DNA from: Pegoplata infirma | Lineage: Eukaryota > Arthropoda > Insecta > Diptera > Anthomyiidae | NCBI GenBank assembly: GCA_963921195.1 | Contig: CAWUER010000518.1 | Span: 124,001 to 188,000 of the forward strand | Length of the DNA stretch: 64,000 nt | Direction: 5' to 3' | In this document: piece after piece, positions 55,380 to 64,000 of the stretch | How the letters are laid out: every line of letters starts with the position of its first letter | How positions within the stretch are numbered: position 1 is the first letter of the stretch | Program-made: the position numbers and the translations under genes | Notes under the pieces: generated by a model | What the model was told of the DNA's origin: nothing | Databases searched by the model: none | Seen by the model: the letters and a program-made list of their open reading frames with translations, nothing else

Positions 55380-56562
55380 AGAGCACTATTAAATAACACA
55401 AATAAAATTTGAGTTTTTTCAAAAAGTGGGTTTTGTAGGCATGGTCAAATATTGAAAATATCAGCATTTGTTGCCTGAGTATCTTTATTTCAATATTTAT
55501 GTAAATTTAGTGAAACACAGTGAAATCTTTAAAATAAAAGTTTTTTATAGATGGAAAATTTTCAGAAAAAGTTCTGAATTTTTCAAATTTAAACTTAAAC
55601 TTTATTTATCAAAAACACGCCGAATTTTTTTTTTTTTAAATTAAAAAAAAAAAATAAAAATGTTTTTCTATCTGTTCTGAAATTTTCAGAGATGTGTTTT
55701 GGCTTGTTTTCGAGAAATCTAATTATGTACAATAATGGTGCACTACGCTAATTTTATACAATAATGGTGTATATAATGTGTGCGTATGAGTAATAAAAAC
55801 ATTTAAACAATATTTAAAATAGAGATGGGATCGTGAATGAGTTTTTAATAACGATTACGCACGCTCATGAAAAAAAAAAATTAGTCACACATGATATTTT
55901 ATTTTGCTCACGCTCATTCACACACACGTGAGTAGAACAAATAAGTCACGGGCGTGAGTAAAACAGCGTGAGTAAAATAAAATATCGTGCGTGAATAATT
56001 TTGTTGCTTTCATTAGCGTCGTGATCGTAAATAAAAGCTCACTCACGCTCCCATCGCTATTTAAAATATTTTTTCGGTGTTGATATTACTCATACGCATA
56101 CGTTATATACACCATTATTGTGTAAAATTAGCGTAGTGCAATCTTTAGCGTAGTGCAATCTTTAACACTTGAATTCTCGAAAACAAGGTAAAGCACATCT
56201 CTGAAAATTTTATAACAGGTAGTAAAGCCCTTTAGTTTTTTTTTTTTAAATTTAAACAAATTAAAAATTGCGGCATGTTTTTTGATAAATAAAGTTTAAG
56301 TTTAAATATACAAAATTCAGAACTTCTTCTGAAAATTTTCCAATTTTTATTTTTTTTAATCGATAGCCCATACAAAAATCTATAAAAAACTTTTATTTTA
56401 AAGACTTTACTGTGTTTCATTTAATTTGCGTAAATATTGAAGTAAAGATACTCTAGCAAAAAAGTTTGATATTTTCAATATTTGACCACGCCTACAAAGC
56501 CCACTTTTTTAAAAATCTTAAATTTTATTTTTGTTATTTAAAAGTACCCTAATTAAAACCAC
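55380..56562. mobile_element. Foldback element with nested small elements
   Basis: The outer arms pair TTAGAGCACTATTAAATAAC (55378) with GTTATTTAAAAGTACCCTAA (to about 56554). Inside, GAAATCTTTAAAATAAAAGT (55523) pairs with ACTTTTATTTTAAAGACTTT (56390). A second layer (CACTACGCTAATTTTATACA with ATAATGGTGTATATAA near 55741, and its complement near 56100-56140) surrounds the small element 55821-56058. The ends fit the hAT YARNG start, but no 8-bp duplication was found. The right side also carries a short tandem duplication of GCGTAGTGCAATCTTTA. Confidence 0.7.
55821..56058. mobile_element. Small TIR element with AGAGATGGGA ends
   Basis: The ends AGAGATGGGATCGTGAATGA (55821) and the complement TCACTCACGCTCCCATCGCT (to 56058) are inverted, flanked by ATTTAAAAT on both sides (55812-55820, 56059-56067). 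If a T and an A are assigned to the ends (TAGAG/TAGCG), the duplication is 7-8 bp, as expected of hAT. The interior repeats CACGCTCA/TGAGTAAAACAGCGTGAGT palindromic words. Confidence 0.78.
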
Positions 56563-56599
56563 TATGGTTTTTCTGTAGTAGAACAGTTGGTGTGGAATG

Positions 56600-56826
56600 C
56601 CTCATATTTATTCTTCTGATTTCTCAGATTCGAAGAATTTTTTCGTATAGAAAAAGTCTATGACATTTGTTCAATAGAAAAGTTATCAGATTCTAAGATA
56701 TTTTTAGTTGAGGAAAAATTCGCAGATTCTGCTACATTTTGCCTATAGAGTTTTGCCTATTTCACAGAATCTGAGACATTTTACCAATAAAAAAATTCTT
56801 GAACATTAAATTTTTTTCCTTAAGAA
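56600..56826. repeat. Degenerate CTCAGATTCTGAGA repeat, cluster 3
   Basis: Five units, for example ATCAGATTCTAAGATATTTT and CGCAGATTCTGCTACATTTT, joined by ATAGAAAA-type words. More diverged than clusters 1 and 4. Confidence 0.6.
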
Positions 56827-57104
56827 CATATCGCTCCTTTACTTGTATAGTGTCATAACTCAAAAAATTCGTTTTTTGAGTTAATGATGCAGAATTATTC
56901 GTTGTATCATGCTTTATGTTGTGTCAAAAATTCTTATTAATATCTTTTAAACTCACCGTTTAAGATGAGTTCACGCCATTATTACATTTTCTATGTACCG
57001 GCCTTTTTCAATTAAATGCCAGTTTCAATAGTAAACTTTAAACGTGTTTTCTGCAAAATTAAATATTTTGCGTTGTGACACTATGCAAGTAAATGAGCGA
57101 TATG
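56827..57104. mobile_element. Short MITE with CATATCGCTC ends
   Basis: CATATCGCTCCTTTACTTGT, then ATAGTGTCATAAC at 56827, is inverted as GTTGTGACACTATGCAAGTA, then AATGAGCGATATG, ending at 57104. The arms are about 36 bp with four mismatches and the interior is AT-rich. The target duplication is unclear. Confidence 0.72.
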
Positions 57105-58351
57105 TATTTAACAGTGAGCTCTGTATTAAAACTATACTTTTTTCAATTTTTTTAGGGCCGTTTCCTTCCACTACGAGCGCCCCTGCAGGGTGCAGAATAT
57201 ATTTCATATGCATAGTTGTTGTATACAATTTAGTTTGAAAAGGAATATAAAAATTGCTTATACTGAATGAACCAAATTTTTAATAAGGGAGGCACTTTGT
57301 ATAAACAATACTTTTAAGTTCAAACAATCTTCACTTATAATTTCTGTGAAAATAACAATAAGTATGATACAAAATCAGTGAAGTGGCTTCCCTTATGTCT
57401 TATTTAAGTCAAAATATCACCATTTCCAAAAACATAGAACATAATATTTCTACACCCAGAAAAAGTTTTCAATCGAGTTTCTCAGTTGTAACAAATTAAA
57501 AATTGGTTGCTGTTACTATATTTGGCTGTGATAACAAAATTTGTTGTTGCCTTAATCAACTAAAATATCACTAAAACACAATTTTGAATGCTATTCGCCT
57601 GTTCAGAATCCAAAATACTCTTCACAGCTTCTGTGTCTGGTTTCAAATTTTTTCTGACTTATCAAATTTTATAGCTAATTTTTAATTTTTTTTTTTGTTT
57701 TCCTGATTTTTAATTTTTCTTTAATTTTTTTTCTTAACTTTTTAAAATTTTATGATTATTTTTAACTTTTGTAAACCTAGCTGAGATTTTTCGATTTTTC
57801 GTAAATTTATTTGTGATTAATTCTTACTTTTCCTAAATTTTTCTTATTTTTTCTAAATTAAACGTTTTTTTTTTAAATAATATTGAATTTTGACATTTCA
57901 AATATTTTTCAAATAAAGGAAACAAATTAAATAACTAAATTTTTTTTCATTGACCTTAAATACATCACATATACTGAAAATAAAATACATATCTGTAATA
58001 TCAGCAGAAAAGTCTGCTAAAAAACACACTATCTGAACAATATGAGATAAATGATGATTTTGACAGACTCGATTTGCTTAATTTCAGTCTAAATAACCTA
58101 ATTCAAATAATAAGAAAAATGTGTTAAAAGAAGAGAAAAATCTGCTGTCTTCACTTGAATCATCTGCTGAAAATATGTTGTTTTTTGGAGAAAATCTGCT
58201 GATATCAAATGAACGATCTAAACATCTAAAATGTATTTAATTAAGTAAACAAGATTTTAAACTTATTTAGTTTTCTAAGAAAAATATTAAAAATATATTA
58301 TCGTCAAAATTTTTTTTTTTTAAGAAGCGGCAAAAAATGTATTTAGTTTTT
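57105..58351. other. AT-rich sequence, no gene recognised
   Basis: A G+C-richer patch at 57150-57190 (CGAGCGCCCCTGCAGGGTGC) lies between short accidental frames. Around 58000-58230, AAATCTGCTGA(A/T)AT and GTCTGCT words recur five or six times in a loose series. I see no known element. Confidence 0.45.
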
Positions 58352-59496
58352 ATACCCTCCACTCTAGTGATAGAGGGTATATATAAGTTTGTCATTCCGT
58401 TTGTAACACATCGAAATATTGGTCTAGGACCCCATAAAGTATATATATTCATGATCCTTGATCGATTTTAAGTCGATCTAGCGATGTCCGTCCGTCCGTC
58501 CGTCCGTCTGTCTGTCTGTCTGTCCGTTGAAAACACGCTAACTTTTGAAAGACTTTACGGAGGCTCCTGAAGTTTGACATAAATGTTCTACATTTACCGG
58601 GTCAGGTTGGTATTGAAATCCAGCGAAATCGGTCCAGTGGTTCAAAAGTTATGAGCAAAATAGTAAATTTCGGCAAGGGTATTTTTCGAATTTACATGAT
58701 TAAAACCACTATAAAATTCGAATGACAATTCTGAGGGGGCTGAAGCTTAGCATATATATTTTTCGTTCCCCAAGGCTGTTTGGTTTTGAATTTTAGCAAA
58801 ATCGGTTCAGTGGTTCAAAAGTTATAAGCAAAGCACTGAATTTCAGATTTGTTTCACCTTAAACTGTTGAAAACTCGTTAAACAAGTTTTAAGGGCATGG
58901 TGAAATACCAGATTTGTAAAACTTGTTGTTGTTTGTTTTCTTGTCGTGGGGTGCAGTTTAGTTGTTAGACAAGTAAATATTTGTTATTGTTTTGTTATTG
59001 TTAGTGTAACTGTATGTAACGGGAAAAAATCAAATAAAGTATGTGTATGATTGAATGTTAATTTGTTTTTGGTTTTTAAAGAAGAGGGTAGTAATATAAA
59101 AAGTGGAAAATATGTGAAATAGTTTTTTTTTTTTGTATTACATGTATGTAGGTATAAAACAACAAAAATATTTTACAAAGTAATTTGTTACTCAAAGAAA
59201 TTGTACACTAAAAAATATTTACACTCAAAAAAAATGTTACACTCAAAAAAAAATGTACACATTATTATTTTTTTTTTTTTTAATGAAATGGCAGACTCAA
59301 AAAAATGTTGACAGTCAAAAAAATTTTACACTCAAAAAAATTTGATTGATTAAAAGAAAGTTAAAAGAAAGTACATATTTCTAATAAAAAATTTGTAATG
59401 CAATTTTTTGGAATTTTTTTTAGAAAATTACTATCAGATAACATTGTGGAGGGTATTCATAGATTCGATTAAGTCGAATTTAATTTTTCTACTTGT
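58352..59496 (-). mobile_element. DINE-1/mini-me-like repeat, family A, with an insertion
   Basis: On the minus strand it starts ACAAGTAGAAAAATTAAATT (ending at 59496) and ends with the hairpin at 58352-58382. The GTCC/GTCT tract at 58484-58527 and core CGAAATATTGGTCTAGGACC are intact. Compared with the copy at 9837, about 270 bp of unrelated sequence (about 58885-59155, containing TTGTTGTTTGTTTTCTTGTC) interrupts the segment between AAACAAGTTTTAAG and CAAAAATATTTTAC. Confidence 0.78.
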
Positions 59497-60395
59497 TTTT
59501 TATAAAACCTAAACTATTAAATTTTTTTTTTAATTTTTCTTAAAGACAGGATTTATAAATATTTTTGTAAAATTAACAAAATAATGCTGACTTTTTTCAT
59601 ATTTTCACAATTTTTATTTTTAATCGTTTAAATTTCACCGAATTGAATTAATATTTAAATAAAAATCAAATTTTTTTTTTAAATTAAAAAATAATATAAA
59701 TTTTTAACAAAGTATTCTAAAATTCAGCAAATAAAATCAGTAAAATTACAGAAAAATTTCTGTTATTTTCGAAAACTTCTTTAAAGCATCTATTTTCGGT
59801 GCCACCCCAATACAAACTTTAATACTGCCATAGAGCATAAAATTCTTTGAGTCATAGTCATTCTTGCGTAAGGTATTAAATGCAAAAAATTGAAACTTTT
59901 ACTAAAGTGCAATCACATGTGTTACATTTACTCCACGTTAATATTTCAATAACGTTCAGAAAAGCAACAAAAACTACACGCTATTCAGCAGTATTATAGA
60001 GAGAGAAAGCTTAAGGCTTTACTATTTGCAAAGTATGTATTTATTTTTGTATTGTGGGAATCTTAACTCTGAAAATTTAAGGTTTATATTAAAATTGTTT
60101 ATTATTTTCATTAAAAAAACACTCAAGCAACGGTTTTTAAAATTTTACTTTAAACATACGTTGTAGCCTTAGAATTCCTAAGTGAGGATGCTATTGAATT
60201 TCAGCAAAACTAATGAAGGATTCAGCAAGTTATGAGAAAAATAAAGAATTTTTGATTTCTTTCATGCGTTATAAAATAACTCTCCGTTAAATTTAACATG
60301 TCCATACAAATTCTTTATAAAATAATACAGCCTAAAAATAATTCTTAAAATTTGTTTGTACAACTTTGAAATTAAACAAATTTATAACAATTTTT
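59497..60395. other. AT-rich sequence, no gene recognised
   Basis: There are short frames only. A patch with average composition at 59790-60010 has no domain and no repeat shared with the rest of the window. Confidence 0.45.
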
Positions 60396-61145
60396 CTCCA
60401 CCAAAAATGTTGCCGAACCTGAGAATTTTTTCGGCTAAAAATATGTCATAGTCTATGAACTTTTCTAAACATGATTCACAGTATGCGGTTTTTAATGGGA
60501 GTTTCTTAGAATTTAACTTTACGAAAAAGTTTTAGAATATGCACACAAAGAACAGATTCGTTGTGACAACCAAATTTGTCGCCAATCGAATTTTTTTAAT
60601 AAAAAATATCTACGATTATGATACTTTTTCTAAAAAAAATATATCTCAGAATATGATAATTTTTATTCAGAAAATACATCTCAGAATCCGTAACATTTTC
60701 TGCAGAAATAATGTCCCAGAATCCTAATATTTTTTTTTACGAAAAAAATGTCTCAGAATCGAAAAGTATTTCCATGGAAAAAATTTGAGGCTTTTTCTTT
60801 AGAAAAAATGTCTTTTAAAGTAAGACTTTTTCTTTAGAAAAGTGTCTCAGAATTTAGAATTTTTCTTTAGAAAAATATCTGAAAATCTTAGAATTTTTTT
60901 AATAGAAATTGTCGTAGAATTCTTGATACATAAAATATATCATATTCTGAAGCATTTGTACCTTAAAAAATTCTGGACAAGTCTCAGAATCTGAGACTTT
61001 TTCTTAAGAAAAATATCTCTGAAACAGTTTTCAGATTCTGAGATAATTTTTTCTAATGAAAAAATCTTAGCTTTTAAGATATTCTTTCAATAGGAAAAAT
61101 CTTAAAGTCTGAGTCATTTTTTTTATAGGAAAAATCTTAGATTCA
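60396..61145. repeat. Degenerate TCTCAGAATC/TCTTTAGAAAAA repeat, cluster 4
   Basis: About twenty units of 30-40 bp alternate TCTCAGAAT(C)-type and TTTTTCTTTAGAAAAA-type words. The segment 60579-60858 is repeated almost exactly at 61187-61455, on the far side of a (CA)n tract. Confidence 0.75.
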
Positions 61146-61154
61146 CACAAAAAA

Positions 61155-61182
61155 ACACACACACACACACACACACACGCAC
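61155..61182 (+). repeat. (CA)n microsatellite, short tract
   Basis: About 12-13 CA units with one CG interruption at the 3' side, directly before the repeated block that starts AATCGAATTTTTTTAATAAA. Confidence 0.92.
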
Positions 61183-61186
61183 AATC

Positions 61187-61455
61187 GAATTTTTTTAATA
61201 AAAAATATCTACGATTATGATACTTTTTCTAAAAAAAATGTATCTCACAATATGATAATTTTTATTCAGAAAATATATCTCAGAATCCGTAACATTTTCT
61301 GCACAAATAATGTCCCAGAATCCGAATATTTTTTTTAAGAAAAATATGTCTCAGAATCGAAAAGTATTTCCATGGAAAAATTTTAGGCTTTTTCTTTAGA
61401 AAAAATGTCTTTTAAAGTAAGACTTTTTCTTTAGAAAAGTGTCTCAGAATTTATC
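61187..61455 (+). repeat. Second copy of the 60579-60858 block
   Basis: AATCGAATTTTTTTAATAAA is followed by ATATCTACGATTATGATACT and the later words TATTTCCATGGAAAAA and TAGAAAAGTGTCTCAGAATT, in the same order as at 60579, with only scattered substitutions. It lies between two (CA)n tracts. Confidence 0.88.
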
Positions 61456-61459
61456 TTTA

Positions 61460-61462
<3 letters not shown>

Positions 61463-61542
<80 letters not shown>
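61463..61542 (+). repeat. (CA)n microsatellite, 40 uninterrupted units
   Basis: An uninterrupted 80-bp CA tract. The 93-codon minus-strand frame crossing it (Cys/Val alternation) is an artefact. Confidence 0.97.
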
Positions 61543-61544
<2 letters not shown>

Positions 61545-61648
61545 ATCTATTATTTTTACTCTTTCTATTTCTTTACAACTAATTTTTATTAAATTCAACC
61601 TAAACGAGAACTGGTAACAATGGCCGTCGTCTCGTTGTAGCGAAAAAA

Positions 61649-62775
61649 ACCAAGGGTTCTGGTGGGAATCGAACCCACGCACAGTGGGGAAAAATGGACT
61701 TTTTTTGTCCAATTTTGCCTACAGGTCGCAATTCTTAACCGATTTTGATTTTTCTTTTTTTGAATTTTAGCTAATAAAATTCCGCATCGATCTGTCATGG
61801 TGGATTTTTGAAAAAAAAATTTCGGATTACTTTTTATATTTTCCTAACGTTCAGAAAATTTGCATTTTTTCAGTTTTTTTGCAATAAAAAATGTATTAAG
61901 CATGCGACGAATATGCTTTATGGACTAAATTAAAGGTATTGGAACCCCTTATCAACGACATGATTAGTATTTTAAATAATATTATTATTTTGGTTTTTAT
62001 TGCCAGACAAAAATTCAAGAATTTTCACTTTTAAAAGCCTATATCTTTAAAAATAATGTACCAATTTCAATGAAATCTTTTTAGATTAAAGCTTATGTTT
62101 TGCTTAGTCATAATTGGTACACAAAATTTTTTGAAACAAATATTTTATTTTTTTGCTTAAATTTTACCTTATGATTTTTGGAATTTCAAAATTATTTTTT
62201 AGTCTGTTTTAAAAAAAAAAAGTTGTTACATTGTAAATTCGAAAAAAAGAGTTAAAAAATTTTGCAAAAATACTTTACGTACCAATTATGGTTAAGAAAA
62301 TGATAAGCTTTAATTTAAAAAAAAAATCATTAAAATTGCTACATTATTTAAAATGATATAGGTACTTAAAAGTGAAAATTTTTAAGTTTTCAGATGTTTA
62401 TAAAAACCAAAATAATAATAAATTAACAAATGCTATTAATGTCATTTATAAGGGGTTCAAATACCTTTAATTTTGTCCATACAGCTTACTCGGCCCCTGC
62501 CTATTACATTTTTTAGAGCAAATATTATAAAAAAATTAATATTTTCTGAACTTTAAAAAAATATTCAAATTAAATAAAAACGATTTTTAGAAATCCACCT
62601 TGACAGACCGATGAGGAATTTTATTAGCTAAATTTCAAAAAAAGAAAAACTAAAATCGGTTAAGAATTGCGACCTGTAGGCAAAATCGGGCAAAAAAAAG
62701 TCCATTTTTCCCCACTGTGCCACGACCCCACGTTGAAAGGCTAGCACGCTATCAACTAGTCTACGGGGACTCCAC
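61649..62775 (-). pseudogene. tRNA-like sequence (SINE head or tRNA pseudogene), split
   Basis: Outside the insertion 61680-62719, the minus strand reads GTCCCCGTAGACTAGTTGAT..GCCTTTCAACGTGGGG, then CGTGGGTTCGATTCCCACCA. It has an A-box-like word (TAGACTAGTTGATAGCG) and a perfect B box GGTTCGATTCC (complement at 61665-61675) within a paired T arm GTGGG/CCCAC. The putative acceptor ends (GTCCCCG and CAGAACC) do not pair, and the anticodon arm is poor. I therefore favour a tRNA-derived SINE head or a decayed tRNA gene over a functional tRNA. RNA polymerase III promoter function is inferred only. Confidence 0.6.
61680..62719. mobile_element. Transib-like foldback, CACAGTG ends and 5-bp TSD
   Basis: The ends CACAGTGGGGAAAAATGGAC (61680) and GTCCATTTTTCCCCACTGTG (to 62719) are perfect inverted repeats, with arms pairing for about 130 bp and more loosely to the centre. 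The flanks are CCACG at 61675-61679 and 62720-62724. The duplication is confirmed because removing the insert restores a paired tRNA T arm. A 5-bp G/C-rich duplication and a CACAGTG heptamer are features of Transib, the group from which the RAG recombinase derives. The element is non-coding, so the assignment is by ends only. Confidence 0.8.
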
Positions 62776-62995
62776 AGTCTGAGACGTTTTTTATGTAGAA
62801 AAAGTCTCAGATTTTGAGACATTCTTTCTATAGGACAAATCTCAGATTCTGCCACATTTTTTCTAAAAAAAAGTCTCAGATTCTGAAAACAATGTCGAAG
62901 ATCTGTGACTTTTTGTATAGAAAAAATGTCAGATTCTGATTATAAATCTCTTAGATATTTTTCTATAAAAAAAATTCTAAGATTCTTTAGGTTAG
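62765..62995. repeat. Degenerate CTCAGATTCTGAGA repeat, cluster 5
   Basis: Six units such as GTCTCAGATTTTGAGACATT and AATCTCAGATTCTGCCACAT joined by TAGAAAAA-type words. It flanks the tRNA-like sequence, as cluster 4 does on the other side. Confidence 0.68.
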
Positions 62996-63412
62996 GTTAA
63001 GAGGGTGGCGTAATGGCCACGACACCCGACCCTGGTCCAAATTAATTCCTCGTAGAAAGGGGGTTGTTGGAGAGGGGGTGTTGTGCTGATTTTTATATTA
63101 ATTCTCTGTTGTCCTGTATAATAGCATAACGATTTATATCCACAATTATGATTCATCTTGTCTACTCAGCCTAATATTTTTAAAAATCTTCCACAGGTTA
63201 ATCCCTCCTAGTTCCTCCATAGTCTAAAATAAGTGAGAACCAAAACAATTTAATCGAGCCCGAGATGAATACATTTTTCCGCAGATTTTAGTTTTCCATG
63301 TGAAGAAGTGTTTTTTGAACACTAATCCTAATTACCTATTTTCCTAATTACCAACACAATGCACTGCATTTATAGGGGACATCCCCTGAGTGTTGGTTAA
63401 GTAAAAAAAAAA
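62996..63412 (-). mobile_element. Fragment of a non-LTR element 3' end
   Basis: On the minus strand the segment ends GGCCATTACGCCACCCTCTT, then AACCTAACCT, at about 62996. The same AACCTAACCT terminus closes the LOA-like element at 47121. The upstream part has no reading frame and appears to be 3' UTR only. A long A run at 63403-63416 lies at its other end. It is likely a severely 5'-truncated insertion of a related LINE or a SINE sharing the tail. Confidence 0.6.
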
Positions 63413-63705
63413 AAAAAACGCATTTGAAGTTGAACTTTTATAAGTGCGTATACTTAATGATATAATTGTCTTTAGTTAACAATCATACGCAACGGTGCAC
63501 TGTACTTTATTTTTAATTATTTGGCTACCCGAGTAAAAAGGAAATGATATAGTCATATATAATATTGTATAGGAATATAGATTGGTATATGTTTATATCT
63601 GACACTATATGTTTCTAGATAAAATTATGTATTGGAAAATATATTGCAAAAATTTACAATATAGTCTCAGATAAAGTTATATATTATTATATGTGGTCAC
63701 TAGAG

Positions 63706-64000
63706 TTTTTCTTTTCCCGGACTTTTTCATTTCCCGGGAAAGCGGAATTCATTTGTAAATTTCCCGGGATACCGGGAATTCCCACAAAAACTAAAAAACC
63801 CAAATTGTTGTTCAAAAAAATATATAAAAACCTTATGAATGCGATTGCACTATTTATAATGTTTATTAACACCATGATAATCTTATTTAGTACCTTTAAA
63901 ACAAAACAAAAAAAAAAATAAGTTTCGAGAAAAAATTTTTTTTTTGTTCACAGTTTTTTTAAAAAAAGCGGCCCAAATATATCAAAGTCTTTTAAAAGTA
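63706..64000 (+). mobile_element. Partial TIR element, CCCGGGAAA-rich
   Basis: From CACTAGAGTTTTTCTTTTCC (63699) the sequence repeats CCCGG(G)AAA and TTTCCCGGGA (63716-63782), then turns AT-rich. TAGAGTTTTTC fits a hAT-type start, and clustered CCCGGGAA words are typical of the sub-terminal repeats of fly hAT elements. The other end would lie beyond the window, so the call is tentative. Confidence 0.45.

Noticed and set aside
61431..61712. Cys-Val repeat protein of 93 residues
   Set aside because: Translation of the (CA)40 microsatellite on the minus strand.
61649..62775. Functional tRNA gene
   Set aside because: Split by a 1-kb insertion, and even when the insertion is ignored the acceptor stem does not pair and the anticodon arm is poor.

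Overview
This window looks like heterochromatin-like or intergenic DNA from a higher fly (Diptera, probably a calyptrate such as a blowfly or house-fly relative). The inference rests on four things: very AT-rich sequence with long A/T runs; several copies of DINE-1/mini-me type repeats with the (GTCC/GTCT)n tract and a palindromic ATACCCTC...GAGGGTAT end; LOA-like and Jockey-like non-LTR retrotransposons; and abundant short hAT and mariner-type elements. I see no intact host gene, no rRNA and no CRISPR. Almost all apparent ORFs are accidental or belong to transposons.

Layout. 0-8.7 kb: a decayed Tc1/mariner-type transposon with recognisable transposase (677-1574), a foldback element (3348-4555), an inverted pair of DINE-like repeats (4750-6512) and another foldback. 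8.7-15.4 kb: a large foldback (8757-15389) that has been invaded in layers by a hAT element with a perfect 8-bp target duplication, TA-flanked MITEs, T-rich (CATCAA) repeats and DINE-like copies. 16.2-17.6 kb: degenerate tandem repeats ending in (ACAT)n. 18.9-22.9 kb: a pogo/Tigger-like MITE and a three-level nest of foldbacks. 23.2-37.1 kb: a 13.9-kb foldback complex whose arms are 21-bp minisatellite arrays. Two further copies of the same family sit inside it, separated by other transposons, giving five levels of nesting. 37.1-40.9 kb: a DINE-like copy holding two MITEs, inside a T-rich repeat. 41.06-47.12 kb: a LOA-like non-LTR retrotransposon (endonuclease, reverse transcriptase, RNase H) broken by one in-frame stop and by a 1.87-kb hAT MITE inside its RNase H domain. 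49.6-54.5 kb: a Jockey-like element with gag zinc knuckles, endonuclease and reverse transcriptase, carrying frameshifts. 55-64 kb: foldbacks, a dispersed degenerate repeat with core TCTCAGATTCTGAGA, (CA)n tracts, a tRNA-like sequence split by a Transib-like palindrome with CACAGTG ends, and a LINE 3' fragment.

The elements do not cooperate as a pathway. They form a stratigraphy in which insertion order can be read from target-site duplications and from two paralogous empty sites within the window. The most unusual object is the recursive foldback family with 21-bp arm repeats, a TA target and a loop found in both orientations. No enzyme for it is present here, so its source of transposase is unknown.
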